A DNA stretch of 64,000 bases, from contig NC_063261.1 of the NCBI RefSeq assembly GCF_019578655.1, positions 2,934,201 through 2,998,200 of the forward strand, in the 5' to 3' direction. A program made the position numbers and the translations under genes. Shown here piece after piece: positions 46,104-57,689 of the stretch. The notes beneath the pieces were generated by a model, which did not search any database, had not been told where the DNA came from, and saw only the letters and a list, made by a program, of their open reading frames with translations. The stretch's first letter is position 1, and each line of letters begins with the position of its first letter. The DNA comes from Ricinus communis (taxonomy: Eukaryota; Streptophyta; Magnoliopsida; Malpighiales; Euphorbiaceae).

Positions 46104-46690
46104 TTTCAGAGAGGCAAATAGATCATCTACTACTGTAGAGGGATGAGTGTAAAACCCTAAGACTTAAACTATGCTTATGAATGCAAAATGAAAATAAAAT
46201 GGAAGCATTTTCTGATGCACAAGATTCTCTATTTTAGAGGCAAGTGTAGAGTATACTTAAAGCAAAAGCAAAACAATAAAACTTACAAAACTAGAAGTTT
46301 TATTAATAAAATAAACTTACATAGGTTTTAGATTCCTAGTTCTTCTGGTAACAGGAAAGGAAAAAAATTCGAAAGCAAGTATAGTGTTTTAGCTTTAGAA
46401 GAAGAAGAAAAATAGAAATGAAATTCTTTATAAGAATTACAAAGAATAAGCTCAGGGAATGCAAAACTCTACTCTTTATAATTCCCAAAAGTAACTTTTG
46501 CCTCTTCTTGCTTCATTTTTCTCTGTATCTAGACATACCAGGGTGTTTGTCCCTAAGGAAGAAGTGGATGCCAGCTCAGGATCACATGGAGAGGAGCCTA
46601 CCCTTAGTGCTGTGGATAGTTGATGCCAGTCCATAGAATAGAGCAGTACTTGTCTTCTACCGTCGACATGAGACATGTTTTAAGAAAGCT
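46104..46690 (-). promoter_or_regulatory. Probable pararetroviral promoter/poly(A) region of copy B
   Basis: Read on the minus strand, a gggAATTATAAAGAGTAGAG stretch (about 46,490-46,470) is a plausible TATA region. It is followed by a C/T-rich leader and an AATAAAACTTC signal (about 46,305-46,290). A CTGTTACCAGAAGAAC block near 46,345 weakly recalls a methionine-tRNA primer site. This fits a caulimovirid intergenic region, where a promoter and poly(A) signal sit close together. Activity is not shown. Confidence 0.4.
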
Positions 46691-46856
46691 TGCAAACATT
46701 ATGCATAATGGTTTTACTTTTACTTTTACTTCTTTTTTTTGACCGCCTTGCTGGTCTTTCAGTCTTAATTGGCCCATTTGGCCCTACAAGTTTTACAATA
46801 GGCTGGTTGGGCCATATAGGATTTTATAAAGTTTTACAATTAGGCTACATCATGCT

Positions 46857-48230
46857 TTACAAGGTTTTGTCAATGGGTGGAAAGTTCCCAAAACAATCAT
46901 CCTCACTATCATCTCCCAAACTTATTATTGGTTCGGATGATGATGATGCTTCAGACTGATTGTATTTTGATTTATTTTGCAATATTTGAGACATTATTCC
47001 AAAGTATTCTTCCTTTGTTTTAATTGCTGCGAGTAAAGCGCTTGCGTGAGATATTTGCACCATGAATACTGAGGTGAAATGATCTATCTTCATGCACCCC
47101 TAGCTAATAAGCCATTTCTTTACAACTTGTTTTACGATTTTTCTTGGGACATTGAAGGAGTCCCACATTATACCATAATTTTCGGTGTAGTCATAGTCCC
47201 ACTGCATTACCCAAGGTAAGAAGAATTTTGAACTGAATAGAAATAAAGGGGTTAACCTAGATTTTGATTCAGTAGGATTATAGTGGGTTTTAAAAAGGTC
47301 ATATGACTCTTTTACTTATGATAGAAGAAGATTAGGCACTGAACCAAAGTAATTCCACCTCTAGAAGGTGAACCATAAGGGGTTAGATTTGAGTTTAATG
47401 TTTAGGTAAAAAAGCGAGGAATGGGTTTGTTTTTTATTTGGGATAAGAAAGATATTAAACCATGCAAAAAGCGAGGAATGGGTTTGTTTTTTATTTGGGA
47501 TAAGAAAGATATTAAACCATGCATGCTAGTAATCTTAGTAGTTATAAGTTAGGTAGTGGTTGATTTTATTTTGGAAGAAGATAGGGAAGGCTTTGAGGTT
47601 TGAAAGATCTTGTCCCATTCTAAATGGTGGAGCATCTTTAGAATATAACAAGTGGAACATGTGGGATTATGTTTTTTGTCATCATTTATGAAGTATTTAA
47701 ACTTTACCGAGACGCTATGTTGCAAAATTGCCTCATAGTAACATTGGGATTTTTGAAAGATTTCAGGGTTAAAAATGCCAACCTTTGGGAAAACCTTTTC
47801 ATATTGCTATCGATGGATTTTTATTGAATAATTCTTCTTCCATCATAATAATGTTTTAGAAATTTGTTTTATAAAAAATCCATAATTTTTCTTTTTTGAT
47901 TTAGAAAGAAGAATCTAGGTATTTAGAGAAATCATGTTTTGAGAATCCAATTGAGAAAGGAGGTTTTGGAATATTCCTTTCTTTGGGTTTGGAATAATAT
48001 TGAGTTCAGAGGTTATGCATGAAAGCTTTTGCAATGCATGCATGAGCTTTGGTTCTTTTGTAAGGTATGGAGCCATGTTTGGATTTGTTGTTATTTTGAT
48101 GAGGACGAGGAGGTACTGGTTTGAGGGCTTTCCTTTTTTGCCACCGCTTCACTCCATGAAGTTATTGGTTAGGCAGATGAAATGGATTTTATGTTTGGGG
48201 TTTTAGGTTTTTCTAGTTCAACTTGAATAA
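46857..48230 (-). pseudogene. Downstream viral ORF relic (ORF2-like), copy B
   Basis: The C-terminal 78 codons (47,093-46,857) are open and read ISHASALLAAIKTKEEYFG, a Ser-rich run, and an acidic LGDDSEDD tail. Upstream, to about 48,230, the sequence parallels copy A 44,480-45,600 with stops and small indels. One 56-bp stretch (aaaaagcgaggaatgggttt...) at about 47,410-47,520 is duplicated in tandem. Confidence 0.55.
47408..47522 (-). repeat. About 56-bp tandem duplication in copy B
   Basis: The block 'agcgaggaatgggtttgttt...gatattaaaccatgca' occurs twice head to tail, with starts at about 47,412 and 47,468. The two units are essentially identical, so this is a recent slippage event within the decayed viral ORF. 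Confidence 0.85.
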
Positions 48231-48244
48231 TCTTTCCTTTGTCT

Positions 48245-48444
48245 CTTTTTGAACCATTTATCTATTTTGCAGAAATTCTTAAGTTAGAAAATCTGAAATT
48301 GAATTCTTTTCTCCTATGAAATTTTTTATTTCAAAATCAAAGGCTGAAAGAATAGCTTCCCACTTGGCCAAAATATATTTTGATGCAATGTTTTGGACAT
48401 CTTTTTGCAAAATTTTTTTAGCAAATTTACAATCAATGCAGAAA
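48245..48444 (-). pseudogene. RNase H C-terminal part, copy B
   Basis: On the minus strand the sequence reads FFCIDCKFAKKILQKDV, then a W-E-A-I-L block and FDFEIKNFIGEKNSISDFLT, ending near 48,245. It is the C-terminal half of the viral RNase H, separated from its N-terminal half (49,432 onward) by the insertion at 48,445-49,431. Confidence 0.75.
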
Positions 48445-49431
48445 AAGGATTTCCTATTTCCAATTCCACTATTGATATACATTTTCCCTTAAAGAAAAAA
48501 TATCCATTCACTGCTCAGGAAAAGTGATCTAGTTAAACATATGTCCTTTTGTTGGCCATAATTCTTTACTATAACCCATCTTTCATCCTTATTGACTAAG
48601 AGTAACAAAGGGAGTTAAAGTAATCCCAATCCTAGTAGGGTAAGAATAAGGGAAAAGGTCCACTTTTGAAGCACAGGCAAAGGCTAAAAAAAGGGCCTAT
48701 AGGTAAGTTTTATCCGCTTAAGCTAAATCTAGAATTGACATGGTAGTTCGCCATCAAGGTCTGAGCCAAATTGAGCAAGGGCAAAATTGACTGAATGGAA
48801 TAAAAGATAGCTTGAGGGCTTTTAACCGATGGTTAAATAACTTCCCTAAACTGTTTCGTTCCTTCTCGAAAATATGTATTTTCGGTCCAGAGTCATAAGC
48901 GAACGGATCGCTATGTGAAAGTACGAAAGCTAAACTTTATATCTTTAGTGGGCCGCGAATTCTATAAAGATGGATTAAGAGACGCAAGGGCTAGCTCGAC
49001 TTTTCTATCAGCATTATGATTCAGATGAACTTCTTATTTGATTTCCTAGAAATAAAAGGTTCCACACGAGCTCCAGTTCTACAGTGTGATGGCAAGACCA
49101 ATAGGAGATATAAGTAGTAGAAATTCCTGACATATGATTCGACGGCTAATTGAAGGCAATTGATGTGAGGTTATTGGTTCCATAAATGGAACTTTCTTAG
49201 GGAAGCCAAAAAACGTGAGCGCCTAGCACGAGACTAAAAATGCAATTTTGAAAGACAATGACAAGTCTGACAGGCATCGCCAATCTGAGAGAAGCTTGAA
49301 TCCTATTATCTAAACTGAGAATGTCATTATATGAAAGGGTCGGTCAATAGTATAGCTTTTTCTTTGCCTAGTCTCTTTTTGAAGGAAAGGCCCGAAGGGT
49401 TTAATGCTTATTCCTTTTAGGCTTGTCCTAG
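48445..49431. other. About 1-kb organelle-like insertion in copy B RNase H
   Basis: The viral RNase H reads cleanly up to about 49,432 on one side and again from about 48,444 on the other. The DNA between has a different texture: higher G+C, and words such as ccaatcctagtagggtaagaa, gtatttt cggtccagagtcataag and ggaaaggcccgaagggttt that recall plant mitochondrial non-coding DNA, like bases 1-7,190. No gene was recognised in it. The outer 50-100 bases may include other sequence. The assignment as mitochondrial is an impression. Confidence 0.5.
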
Positions 49432-49930
49432 AGTAAAATTTTGATTAAGTAAATCACTTTAAAATTTTTGATAGAGTAAATCACTTTAAAATTTTTGGAT
49501 GCACATGACTATGCTCAATATTTCTTTTTCAATGGTGGAACAATTTTTCTGGCAATCATTCTAATGCACAGAAGTGAATTGTATGATGCACTCATATCCA
49601 TTATGTATTCTTTTTTAAGATTCTCCCATACCCTATATCTGAAGCATCCATTTCTACTATATTTAGTAGAGTAGGGTCTGCTAAATGAAGGCAAGGGATT
49701 TCTAAGATTAAGGTTTTAATTCTTTGAACTATTTTACTGTGCTCATTTGTCCATGATGCTGGAGTTTTCTGGAGCTTGTCATGCACGAGTTTGGCTAGGA
49801 GGTTCATATTAGGACAAAAGTTTATCACATAATTTAAATTCCCTAGAAATCTTTGTAATTTTTTTTTTATCATAAGTCTTATCGGGAAACTTATTTGCAA
49901 ACTTTAGAGATCTCTCTATTGGAGTTATTG
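49432..49930 (-). pseudogene. RNase H N-terminal part, copy B
   Basis: The minus strand has FLGNLNYVINFCPNMNLLA, APASWTNEHSK, CLHLADPTLL and a DASDIGYGRIL block (about 49,640), one residue before which the usual Thr is Met. A 29-bp stretch (gtaaatcactttaaaattttt) is duplicated at 49,445-49,500 just before the insertion point. The frame is broken at the poly-T run near 49,863. Confidence 0.75.
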
Positions 49931-50700
49931 TTTCCTAAGTAAGATAAATGTCCTAAGAACTTTATTCTAGTTTGGAATAGGACCATTTTAGGTTTTGAAA
50001 CTACTAACCTATTCTTCTTCATTATATAGATGAAAGTTTCTAAGGGTTTAAAGTGTTGTTCTATAGACTATGAAAATATTAGAACATCGTCTATATAAAC
50101 CAAGCAAAATTTTAGATGAGGTTCAAAAATGTCATTCATTATCCTTTGGAATTTAGAAGAGGCACTTTTTTAACCAAAATACATTAAATTCCACTCAAAT
50201 TGTCCGAATGAAATCGTAAATGCAGTTTTATATATATCTTCATGTTTTAGTTGGATTTGCTAGAATCTTGACTTCATGTCAAATTTTGAAAATACAAAAG
50301 CTTTTTGGAGATTTTGTAGGAGATCTTTTTTATTAGAAATAGGATACCTAATCCATTTTAATCCCTTGTTTAAGGGTTTATAATTTATTACTAACCTAGG
50401 AGTTCCCTTATCTGTTTTTGAGTGTTTGTTTACATGAAAGGCTGCATAAGATCAAGGTGATCTTGATTTCAAAATTAAGCCTTTTTGTAACAGTTCACCA
50501 ATCGCTTTACTACAATGCTGTATTAACTCAGCGTTCATCTAGATAAGCCTAGCTTTGGTAGGGATATTTCTTCCATTAAAATCAATTTCATATGTTAAAT
50601 CTACCATATGTTGTTTTCTACTCTAAAAAGTATTTGGTAAATCAACATAAATTTTATTTTTAATTTTATTTTAAAAATCAAAAAATTTCTTTTTCACCAA
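49930..50700 (-). pseudogene. Reverse transcriptase relic, copy B
   Basis: On the minus strand, blocks corresponding to copy A are visible: a KGLILKS-type motif near 50,480, LVINYKPLNK near 50,390, a QFEWNLM stretch near 50,190, and the catalytic YIDDVLIFS near 50,075-50,100, immediately followed by a stop. Many stops and indels interrupt it. Confidence 0.8.
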
Positions 50701-51099
50701 GTTATTCTAGAGCTGTTGTTCAATTTTATGAAAGGACACATTTTTTTTAAATGAAATAATTCAGTGTCTTTCCCTTTTACTAGCAAATTAATCTCATTTT
50801 CATAAATAGAACATGCTTTTAGTATGCTGAGATTCCTAGTTTGCAGTTTTCCTATGAAAAGGAAAAATACCTTTTCTTTTTTGGCTTTGAAGTATATGCC
50901 TTCACAGTTCACAGAATACAGAGTTATAAGATTTATAATGGCATTCTCAAAATTATATTGTGATGAATATTGGAAACAATGACAAAGTTAGTTTTAATTT
51001 TGTAGCATTTGTTTCCCATATATGCTTCGCTTTTATGTTTTATATCCATTTTGGTGCTGTTTGCTACTGATAATATTTCTTTTATTTTTTTTTTTAAAT

Positions 51100-51190
51100 T
51101 TTCTTAGGACAAGACTTTATTTGATGCAACTGAGATCCGCTCCTGTATCAAATAAAGCAATTATATCTATCCTGAAATCCTTTGAAGAAA
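51100..51190 (-). pseudogene. Aspartic protease active-site relic, copy B
   Basis: The minus strand reads ALFDTGADLSCIK followed by a stop, aligning with the copy A protease. The hydrophobic second block lies near 50,930-50,960. Confidence 0.75.
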
Positions 51191-51299
51191 CAAGGGTGAT
51201 TTTAATCAAATATTTTCTGGAGGTTATTTATTTTAGCATGCAAAGAAAATCTTTCAGAATGGTTTCAATATTTTTGATATTTTGGTTTTCTTCATTTTG

Positions 51300-53776
51300 A
51301 TCATCCTCTGATGTTTCAAAAGATTCATCTTGTTTTGTAAGAAGAAGTTGTATGATTTTACTATCTTCTTCTTGTTTTTGTTTTATTTATTTTATTTCAC
51401 ATTTTAATTCTTTAATCTCCTTTTGTAATCCTTGAATGGATACCATCGGATTTTCTTTCTTCCTTTCAAGGTTTCTTGTGAGATTATAAGTCCTGGTTTT
51501 AGATTGAGGTATTCTAGAAATGGTTGCTTCCGGTTTCCCTTTAAAGATTTTAACAATTTATCCATATATTCTTTCTAGATTTCACTATTTTTAATTTATT
51601 TTATAACTTCAAGGAATGTTTCTGAATCCTTAGTTAAAATATTTATTGAGTTTTCAGTATTATTTTATTCACTACTAGAAACACGATCATCATTTTGGAT
51701 TTCTTCATCAAAAAATTCCAATGCACAAGTTTGAAGAAGAAGAACTTCAATCTTTGCTAACGTTTCTTCTTCTAGGTTTAATTCTTGTAGTTGTCTTTTG
51801 ACCCTATAGTACTTTGCATAATGATCCTCATTTTCACATTTAAATATAAGTGATGTCTTGTAGTTTTGGTTTTGGTTTTATGATTTTTTTAAAAGGTTTT
51901 ATTCGCTTTGTTTTTCTTTTTGATGTTTTATTATTTCGCTAACTATTTGTTTACTATCATGGTAGTATCTTAGTTTTTTATACCTCTTGTAGGATTTTTT
52001 ATTCTTTTCACCATAATTTCTAGAACAATTGTTGCTGGGTGTTTTAACATTTATGTCAAATTGTTGGCCAAAAGACCCAAGTTCCTTTTTGGTGTTTTCC
52101 ATTTTCCATTTCAAATGTTTTGAAGTTTTAGATCCTGATATATTTTAAGGCCCTCCTTTTAGGTGAAGCTTACAAGTTCTCCATATGTCAGGTTGTTATA
52201 GTCAATTCTCTAGGTTCCAAAAGTTTCTCTTATCCTATTCCTAACTTTTTCTCCTAAAAGGGTGGGGAGTCCTGCTAGGAATGTTTCCTTTTAAAAAGAT
52301 TGGTTTGAATCTTCTCTGAGCATGACTCTAGTGAGGAAAGTGGTTTTATACCATTGGAAATCACTTAGTTTTTTACATCTTAGATTGGATAATAATTATG
52401 CATTTTTATCTTTAAGATGCGAAGGATCTCTAATGAAATGGTATGAATTAGGGTGTTTACAGCATCTTGGATGACCTGTCCAAGTTCATCTAGGATTGGA
52501 TCTCCTGTTTCATTTACCTGGACTACATTTAAGATATCTAAGTGTTCTAACTGGGTCAGGTGTTGATCCCACTAACCCTTGAGCTGTTTTGAAAATCTAG
52601 AAATCAAAAGTTCAACAATAGCTCGGTCATTGGCTTTATTTTATTTTCTATGGGTATTTGCTACCATAGTCATTTATTGAAGGAAGCCTAGGATTTGATA
52701 TTTTGTCATTCCATCTAAGTTCCATTTAGAGTTGTCGCATTGAATTTGGTTTTATACGAGAGAATGGATTTATTTTCTAATCCTATATCTAGTTGTGTTT
52801 GATTATTTTGCCAAGTTATTTTGTTTATATAAGGTGTATCCATTCTGAAGGCTTATTCTTTAGAATAATGGGAAGTAGAATCTATTTCTTCCAAGACATT
52901 GATCCTACTTTGGTTAGTTTGTTGAGGAGTATCAGGGACAATTGGGCCTATAAAACCTGACTTTATTCCTTCCAAACAATCTCTGATGGCTTTAATGAAG
53001 TTAGATTTCCTAGACCGATATCCTTTTGATTATGTTTTGAGACTTTATATGGTTTAAAAATAGGGTTCTTAAGTTTTTATCTGCTTGTTTAACTATAGGA
53101 GGAGTCGTGCTTTGTACAAATTGTTCTGTCCTATTAAGCTATTCTCCTATAGTATGGAAATGGGCATTTGTTACATTATTTTACAAAATAGTATTTTTAA
53201 AGTTTACATTTGTGTCTTGATTTATGATTTTATATGGTGAGGCTTCTACAGTTTCGTTTAATAAGGTATCTTTACCTGTCTCATAAGAGGATGAATAGAT
53301 TCTAATTTTCCATCATTTATTTTCCAATCTATGGTTTTAGATTTTATAAGAGGACTCAAAATTTTAAAAGGGTATGAGATATTATTTTTTGATGTATATA
53401 TCTCAAACCAATCGAAAAAATTCAGCATGTGCTCTGTTTTGAATTTCAAATCTTGTGTTTATGAAATGTTTAAAGAACCTCAACCTTTTTCTATGTTTTC
53501 TTTAGAATAGAAGTCTTTATGTAGATATGTTTTATCTATAACAAACTCCTATTCCAAAACATAAATTTCATTCTGCATGTTGTCATTTAGATTTGTAGTT
53601 ATAGCAAAGGCTTTAGGTGAAACATGAGAGTTTTTGTCTTTACTGGTATATACAGGTATTGGAATTGTGGATCCATAATATACTTTATGGAGATCAATGT
53701 TGGGTATGTTTGAGGTGTAATACCTCGGTTAATCTCTAAATGGTAGATGTATTACTAGTGGTAGATTCGGTTTCAT
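51300..53776 (-). pseudogene. Coat-protein region and movement-protein C-terminal part, copy B
   Basis: This minus-strand stretch parallels copy A 39,917-42,480. It includes the basic run before the knuckle (51,899-52,114, 71 open codons), an acidic Glu-rich stretch near 51,690-51,770, and the conserved block after the movement-protein core near 53,250-53,760. Frame breaks are frequent. The match ends at about 53,776, inside the block equivalent to copy A 39,917. Confidence 0.65.
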
Positions 53777-55560
53777 GTATTACTAGGAGATCCGAAAGAA
53801 GCTCAAGGCATCTTGTGCCGAGGCCCATGCCCATGCTTCATGTTTCCAGATTGCCTTTGAGGAGGCCAAAAGGTTACTTGATAGGATCAAAGAAGCTTTT
53901 ACCAAAGAGCGGCAACAACTATCCTCAGAGGTGGAAAAACTATCCTCTGAATCAAATGGATAGAAAAAATGCCTTGGAAAGGCTGAGTTTGCCACGATAG
54001 TTGTGGAGGAGAAACTATCCTTTGTATGCTCGTCCGATTTGGCTCTATACACAATTGATTGGCTCTGTAGTTGCAGAGTGCGATTCAGACACTGATTTAA
54101 GGCCTATATATATCGTGGCCCCACTCACTTCCTCATACATGATTTCATACTTCAAAAGTAAAAAAATATGTCTTAAAAGAGCGCTAAAAGCCTACAAACT
54201 CTTCTTAAAGCCCTAACTGGTGATGATTGGATCAAACTTCAGAAATTCCATCTTTCCTCTTTCAAGGTCATGCAACACACTAAACTTGATTATTGTTTCT
54301 CCGTTCTGCTATCAACTTTTGCTACCCAAGGGACCATGTCCTTAGATTCAATGGCTAAGAGCTGTGCCCCATGATTGAAGAATTTTCTGCTATTCTTGCC
54401 GTTCCCATGGATTTTACACATCCATTGCCTTGCAAAAACTTAATGAGCCTTTTCCTGGCAAACTAGTGGAGTTATTCCACATGCCCCCAACTGAGGTGCT
54501 TTCCCATTCTGTTAGTGAGTATATTACCCTTACTTTATTGATCTCTTGCTTTGAGAAGAAGGAGAAAGGCATGCCTTCTTGGATTATGATGTTGGGCTTT
54601 TGCCTTTATGCCTAATTTTTGCTGATTTTTCCTTAAAGAGAGGAAGATATCAGAATTGCTGGCATTATTGACCAAGTGGAGCATGGAGCAAATTCAATTC
54701 CAGTCATCTTAGTTGAAACTATCATTGGGTTAGACATGTACAAAACCAATCAATGGTTTGGTGGCAGTTTGGTTCTCTTACAAGTACATATCCAAATCTC
54801 TGTTCTTTTACTTTTTTGCCTTAAATTTTTTCCTAAGCTGCCCTTTCGGGTTTTCAACTTAGCAGACTTTTGTCTTAAATTTTGCCTAAGTCGCCCTTTT
54901 GGATTTTTGACTTAGCACACCTTATTTTTATCTAAGCTGCCTTTTTAAGTTTTCAACTTAGATTCTTTTTCTTTTATCCCTTTTTGCATATTTGGCTGCG
55001 GGAGAAGTTTTAAATACTGACTATCTCGAGGAATATCAATAATTACTAGCTGAAGCACATGCATACTCGATTTGTTGTTACCTCACGGGGTCATGATGGA
55101 TAGATTTTCTAGATGAAAGGTGTTCTAGAAACATTCATTCGCTGGACTTGCCCTTGGTGGAGAATCAAGCATGTCATGCCTCATGGTATATGGTGATTGC
55201 GTAACCTTACTTGGACTATAGGCATCCACCTTTTACACGCCTTTGAGATTTTACTGCTAGTATGGGCAGAAGCAACAAATCTTGTAATTCCCACCTAAAT
55301 TCGAAAGCCTCCCACTCAGACAGGACTTCCTAGACAAGATTGAAAAATTGTGGCCCCACCGAGACATAGAGCAAAACCTTGACTTCGAGGGAGATCTGAC
55401 CACCAATGAAAACTTCAAGACTTGGATTCAGCTTCAGATTTCCATCTTTCTCACTTTGCTCGATTCAAGAGGCCTCGAGAATTACCTGCACTATCTAAGG
55501 ATGCAGATGTAGATGCGAAGAGAATGAGAAAATAAAAATTATACTTCTTTTTAGATCTCA
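53777..55560 (+). pseudogene. Retroelement gag-like relic
   Basis: From the viral junction the plus strand has a helical, charged stretch with heptad-like spacing (AHAHASCFQIAFEEAKRLLD, then IKEAFTKERQQLSSEVEKL) that could be a coiled coil. Later, in other frames, there are DWIKLQKFHLSSF and CPMIEEFSAILAVPMDFTHP, which look like the gag/plant-mobile-domain-type proteins found in some plant gypsy elements. A further charged block lies at about 55,300-55,530. All are broken by frameshifts. No pol follows in the same orientation. Confidence 0.35.
54815..54970. repeat. Three tandem copies of a roughly 50-57-bp unit
   Basis: The units share cttaaatttt...cctaagctgccctttcgggttttcaacttag with progressive divergence (ctaagctgccctttcgggtt, ctaagtcgcccttttggatt, ctaagctgcctttttaagtt). 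They may be the 3' untranslated repeats of the minus-strand pol remnant to the right. Confidence 0.7.
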
Positions 55561-55859
55561 TTTATTTTGCTTAGAAATTTTAGCTTTGTTTTTCTTTCAA
55601 TTAGTATGTAGAACGGTAAATAGACATACATATATTTGATAACAATTCTAAATAATTTTATTCATTTAGTAAGAGCCTAGATGGGTACATTTTGGATTTC
55701 TCATGATATAACTCCTGTTATCAACAAGTCTTTTTAGATTTTCTAGCTGATTATTTTCTCTCATTTGTCCTGACTTTTGCCTGACCAGCTTTTTAAGGTT
55801 TTCTAATCACCGGGCTATTTTTCTATTATTTATTTATTTTTGTATACATTGTATTTCTT

Positions 55860-57000
55860 GAGACGATCTAAGTTGATTGGTTCGATGAACTCATTCCCTT
55901 CCAGGTCTGAAATCTTAGCTGGGGCAAGATCTTTTTTACCAAGTATGGGCCTTCCCAGTTCTACCTGAACTTCCCTCTCATCTCAAATGCAATGGGTCTT
56001 GTGTGCTTTAATACTAGATCACCAGCTCTGATCTTTTCCAGCTTTACTTTTGTGTTGAATGCCCTAGCTATCCTTTTCTAAGACAATTGCATGCGGTAAT
56101 AAGGCTTTCATCCTTTCCTCATCAATCAAAGCTAGTTGCTTGTATCTTTACTCAGCCCATTGTACTCCAGTATTTCAGCCTCTAATACAACTCTTAAGGA
56201 CTTCAACTCTATTCAATTGGCAAAACTACTTTAGTCTTGTAAACAATAGAGTATGGTGTTTGCCCAGTTGATGTTCGTTCGGTTGTCCGATACCCCCAAA
56301 GTCCAATGGGTAACTAAAACGACCAGTTCTTGTGATTCCACACCATCTTTAAAAGTATTTTCTTCAAATTCTTGTTGGATATTTCTAACGCTCCATTCAC
56401 TTGAGGTCTATACAGGGAAGACCTGTGATGCTCGATGTTGTACTTTGCTAGCAGGTCCACTGTCTTACCCATGAACTGCATCCCATTATCCATCATGACA
56501 TGGTATGGGACCCCGTATTTGCACATTAGGTCCCTTTTTATGAATCTGCCTATCTTCCTTGCCCCATGGTAGTGAATGACTCGACTTTGACCCACTTCAA
56601 GAAGTAGTCAATTGCTATAACTATGAATCTGTGACCATTCAATGAAGGTTTTATTTCATCGATGATGTCGGTCCCCCAAGTTACAAAGGGCCAAGGAGAT
56701 GTTAAGTTATGTAGCTCGGTTGCAGGCACATGACTTAGGTCATTGTACAATTGACATTCATAGCATTTTCTCACTAGTGCTATACAATCTTTCTCCATTG
56801 TTAACTAATAATAACCTTGCGGTATGAGCTTCCCGGTTAATACTATGTTGTTCATATTAGGTTCGCATACACCTTTGTGCATTTCCTCCATCATTACTTG
56901 AGCTTTCTCTTTAGTCACACATTAGAGCTGTACACCTGACACCATTCCTTTATACAAGACTCCTTCATGGCTGATTGGCTCTAACACGGAAGTTTTTAAA
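55860..57000 (-). pseudogene. Ty3/gypsy integrase remnant 1 (Tat-lineage type)
   Basis: On the minus strand from about 57,000 the order is HEGVLYKGM, EKAQVMMEEMHKGVCEPN, a GYYxLTMEKDC block with CYECQLYND (HHCC region), WPFVTWGTDIIDEIKP (first catalytic Asp), AIDYFLKWVKVE, VPYHVMMDNGMQF (second Asp, Asn/Asp changes around it), and YRPQVNGALEISNKNLKKIL, in which the Glu of the DDE triad is retained. The C-terminal domain has GDLVLKHTRP and NWEGPYLV near 55,930-56,030. The phrase WPF-TWG-D and the HxGVCG-type motif are those of the Tat lineage. Frameshifts near 56,560 and elsewhere, and stops, make it non-functional. No RT is seen upstream. Confidence 0.8.
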
Positions 57001-57245
57001 AACTTGCAATTATGTCTCGAAATTTGTGAAATTCCTTGTTTTGACCCTCAAAATTTATTTTACTTAACAATTGGGTCCAAATTGATTAAAAAGGTAATTT
57101 TGGCTGGATTAACCTCAATCCTAGCCTCGAATTCACCTGTTCTTCGTATCCTGAGACCCAAGAAGGTAGTAACTTTCATCATAGGATTTTTCATAATTCC
57201 CTTGATATCTAAGTTTGGGAAAGGAGTGTTGATAATAAGTATTTT

Positions 57246-57610
57246 TAAGTAACTTAATATTCAATTAGATATTTTATAATATATAAAAAATTATTAAAAC
57301 ATATAAATTTTTTTAATTTTAATCAAATATAAGAAATAGTTTTTTTAAATAATATCTTAATATATTTATCAATTCTATGATACATTATTAGATGCTACAT
57401 TACTTATTAAATCATAATTTAGTAATGATTCATATTAAATACATGCAAAAATATATAGAAAATAATAAAAATATAAATGTGTACCTAAAAAATGCTAAGA
57501 AAATAAAGCACGTGGTACTCATTTGATACAAAAAATATCTCCATCCCTCAAGTGAAAAGCGCCAAACCACAAGGTAGTTTTTTGAACTTTACCCTATTTC
57601 TTTTTACCTT
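57246..57610. repeat. Inverted relative of the 34.4-kb dispersed repeat
   Basis: A+T-rich sequence whose right part (ctccatccctcaagtgaaaagc...aaaccacaaggtagtttt) is the reverse complement of the 34,385-34,440 and 34,740-34,780 motifs. It sits between the two gypsy remnants and is probably an independent insertion. Confidence 0.5.
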
Positions 57611-57689
57611 ACATCTTGCCTCATATTTCACAATAACCTTTCCATCCTTTAAGATGTTTCTTGAACAAAAATTATTTCCTTTTTAAGTT

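Larger units (their letters stand above)
46104..53776 (-). mobile_element. Endogenous pararetrovirus copy B (Caulimoviridae), inverted and decayed
   Basis: A second copy of the same viral family, on the minus strand, tail to tail with copy A. From 53,776 down to about 46,578 it parallels copy A from about 39,917 up to 46,103. It lacks the first kilobase of the movement protein, cut at the 53,776 junction. Identity to copy A is around 85-90% by eye, so the two are separate family members or old copies and not a fresh palindromic duplication. From 46,578 to 46,104 it runs on into the viral intergenic region that copy A lacks. All frames are broken. Confidence 0.8.

Noticed and set aside
39917..53776. 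A single recent palindromic duplication of one virus copy
   Set aside because: The arms differ by an estimated 10-15%, with private indels and insertions, so they are better read as two related copies.
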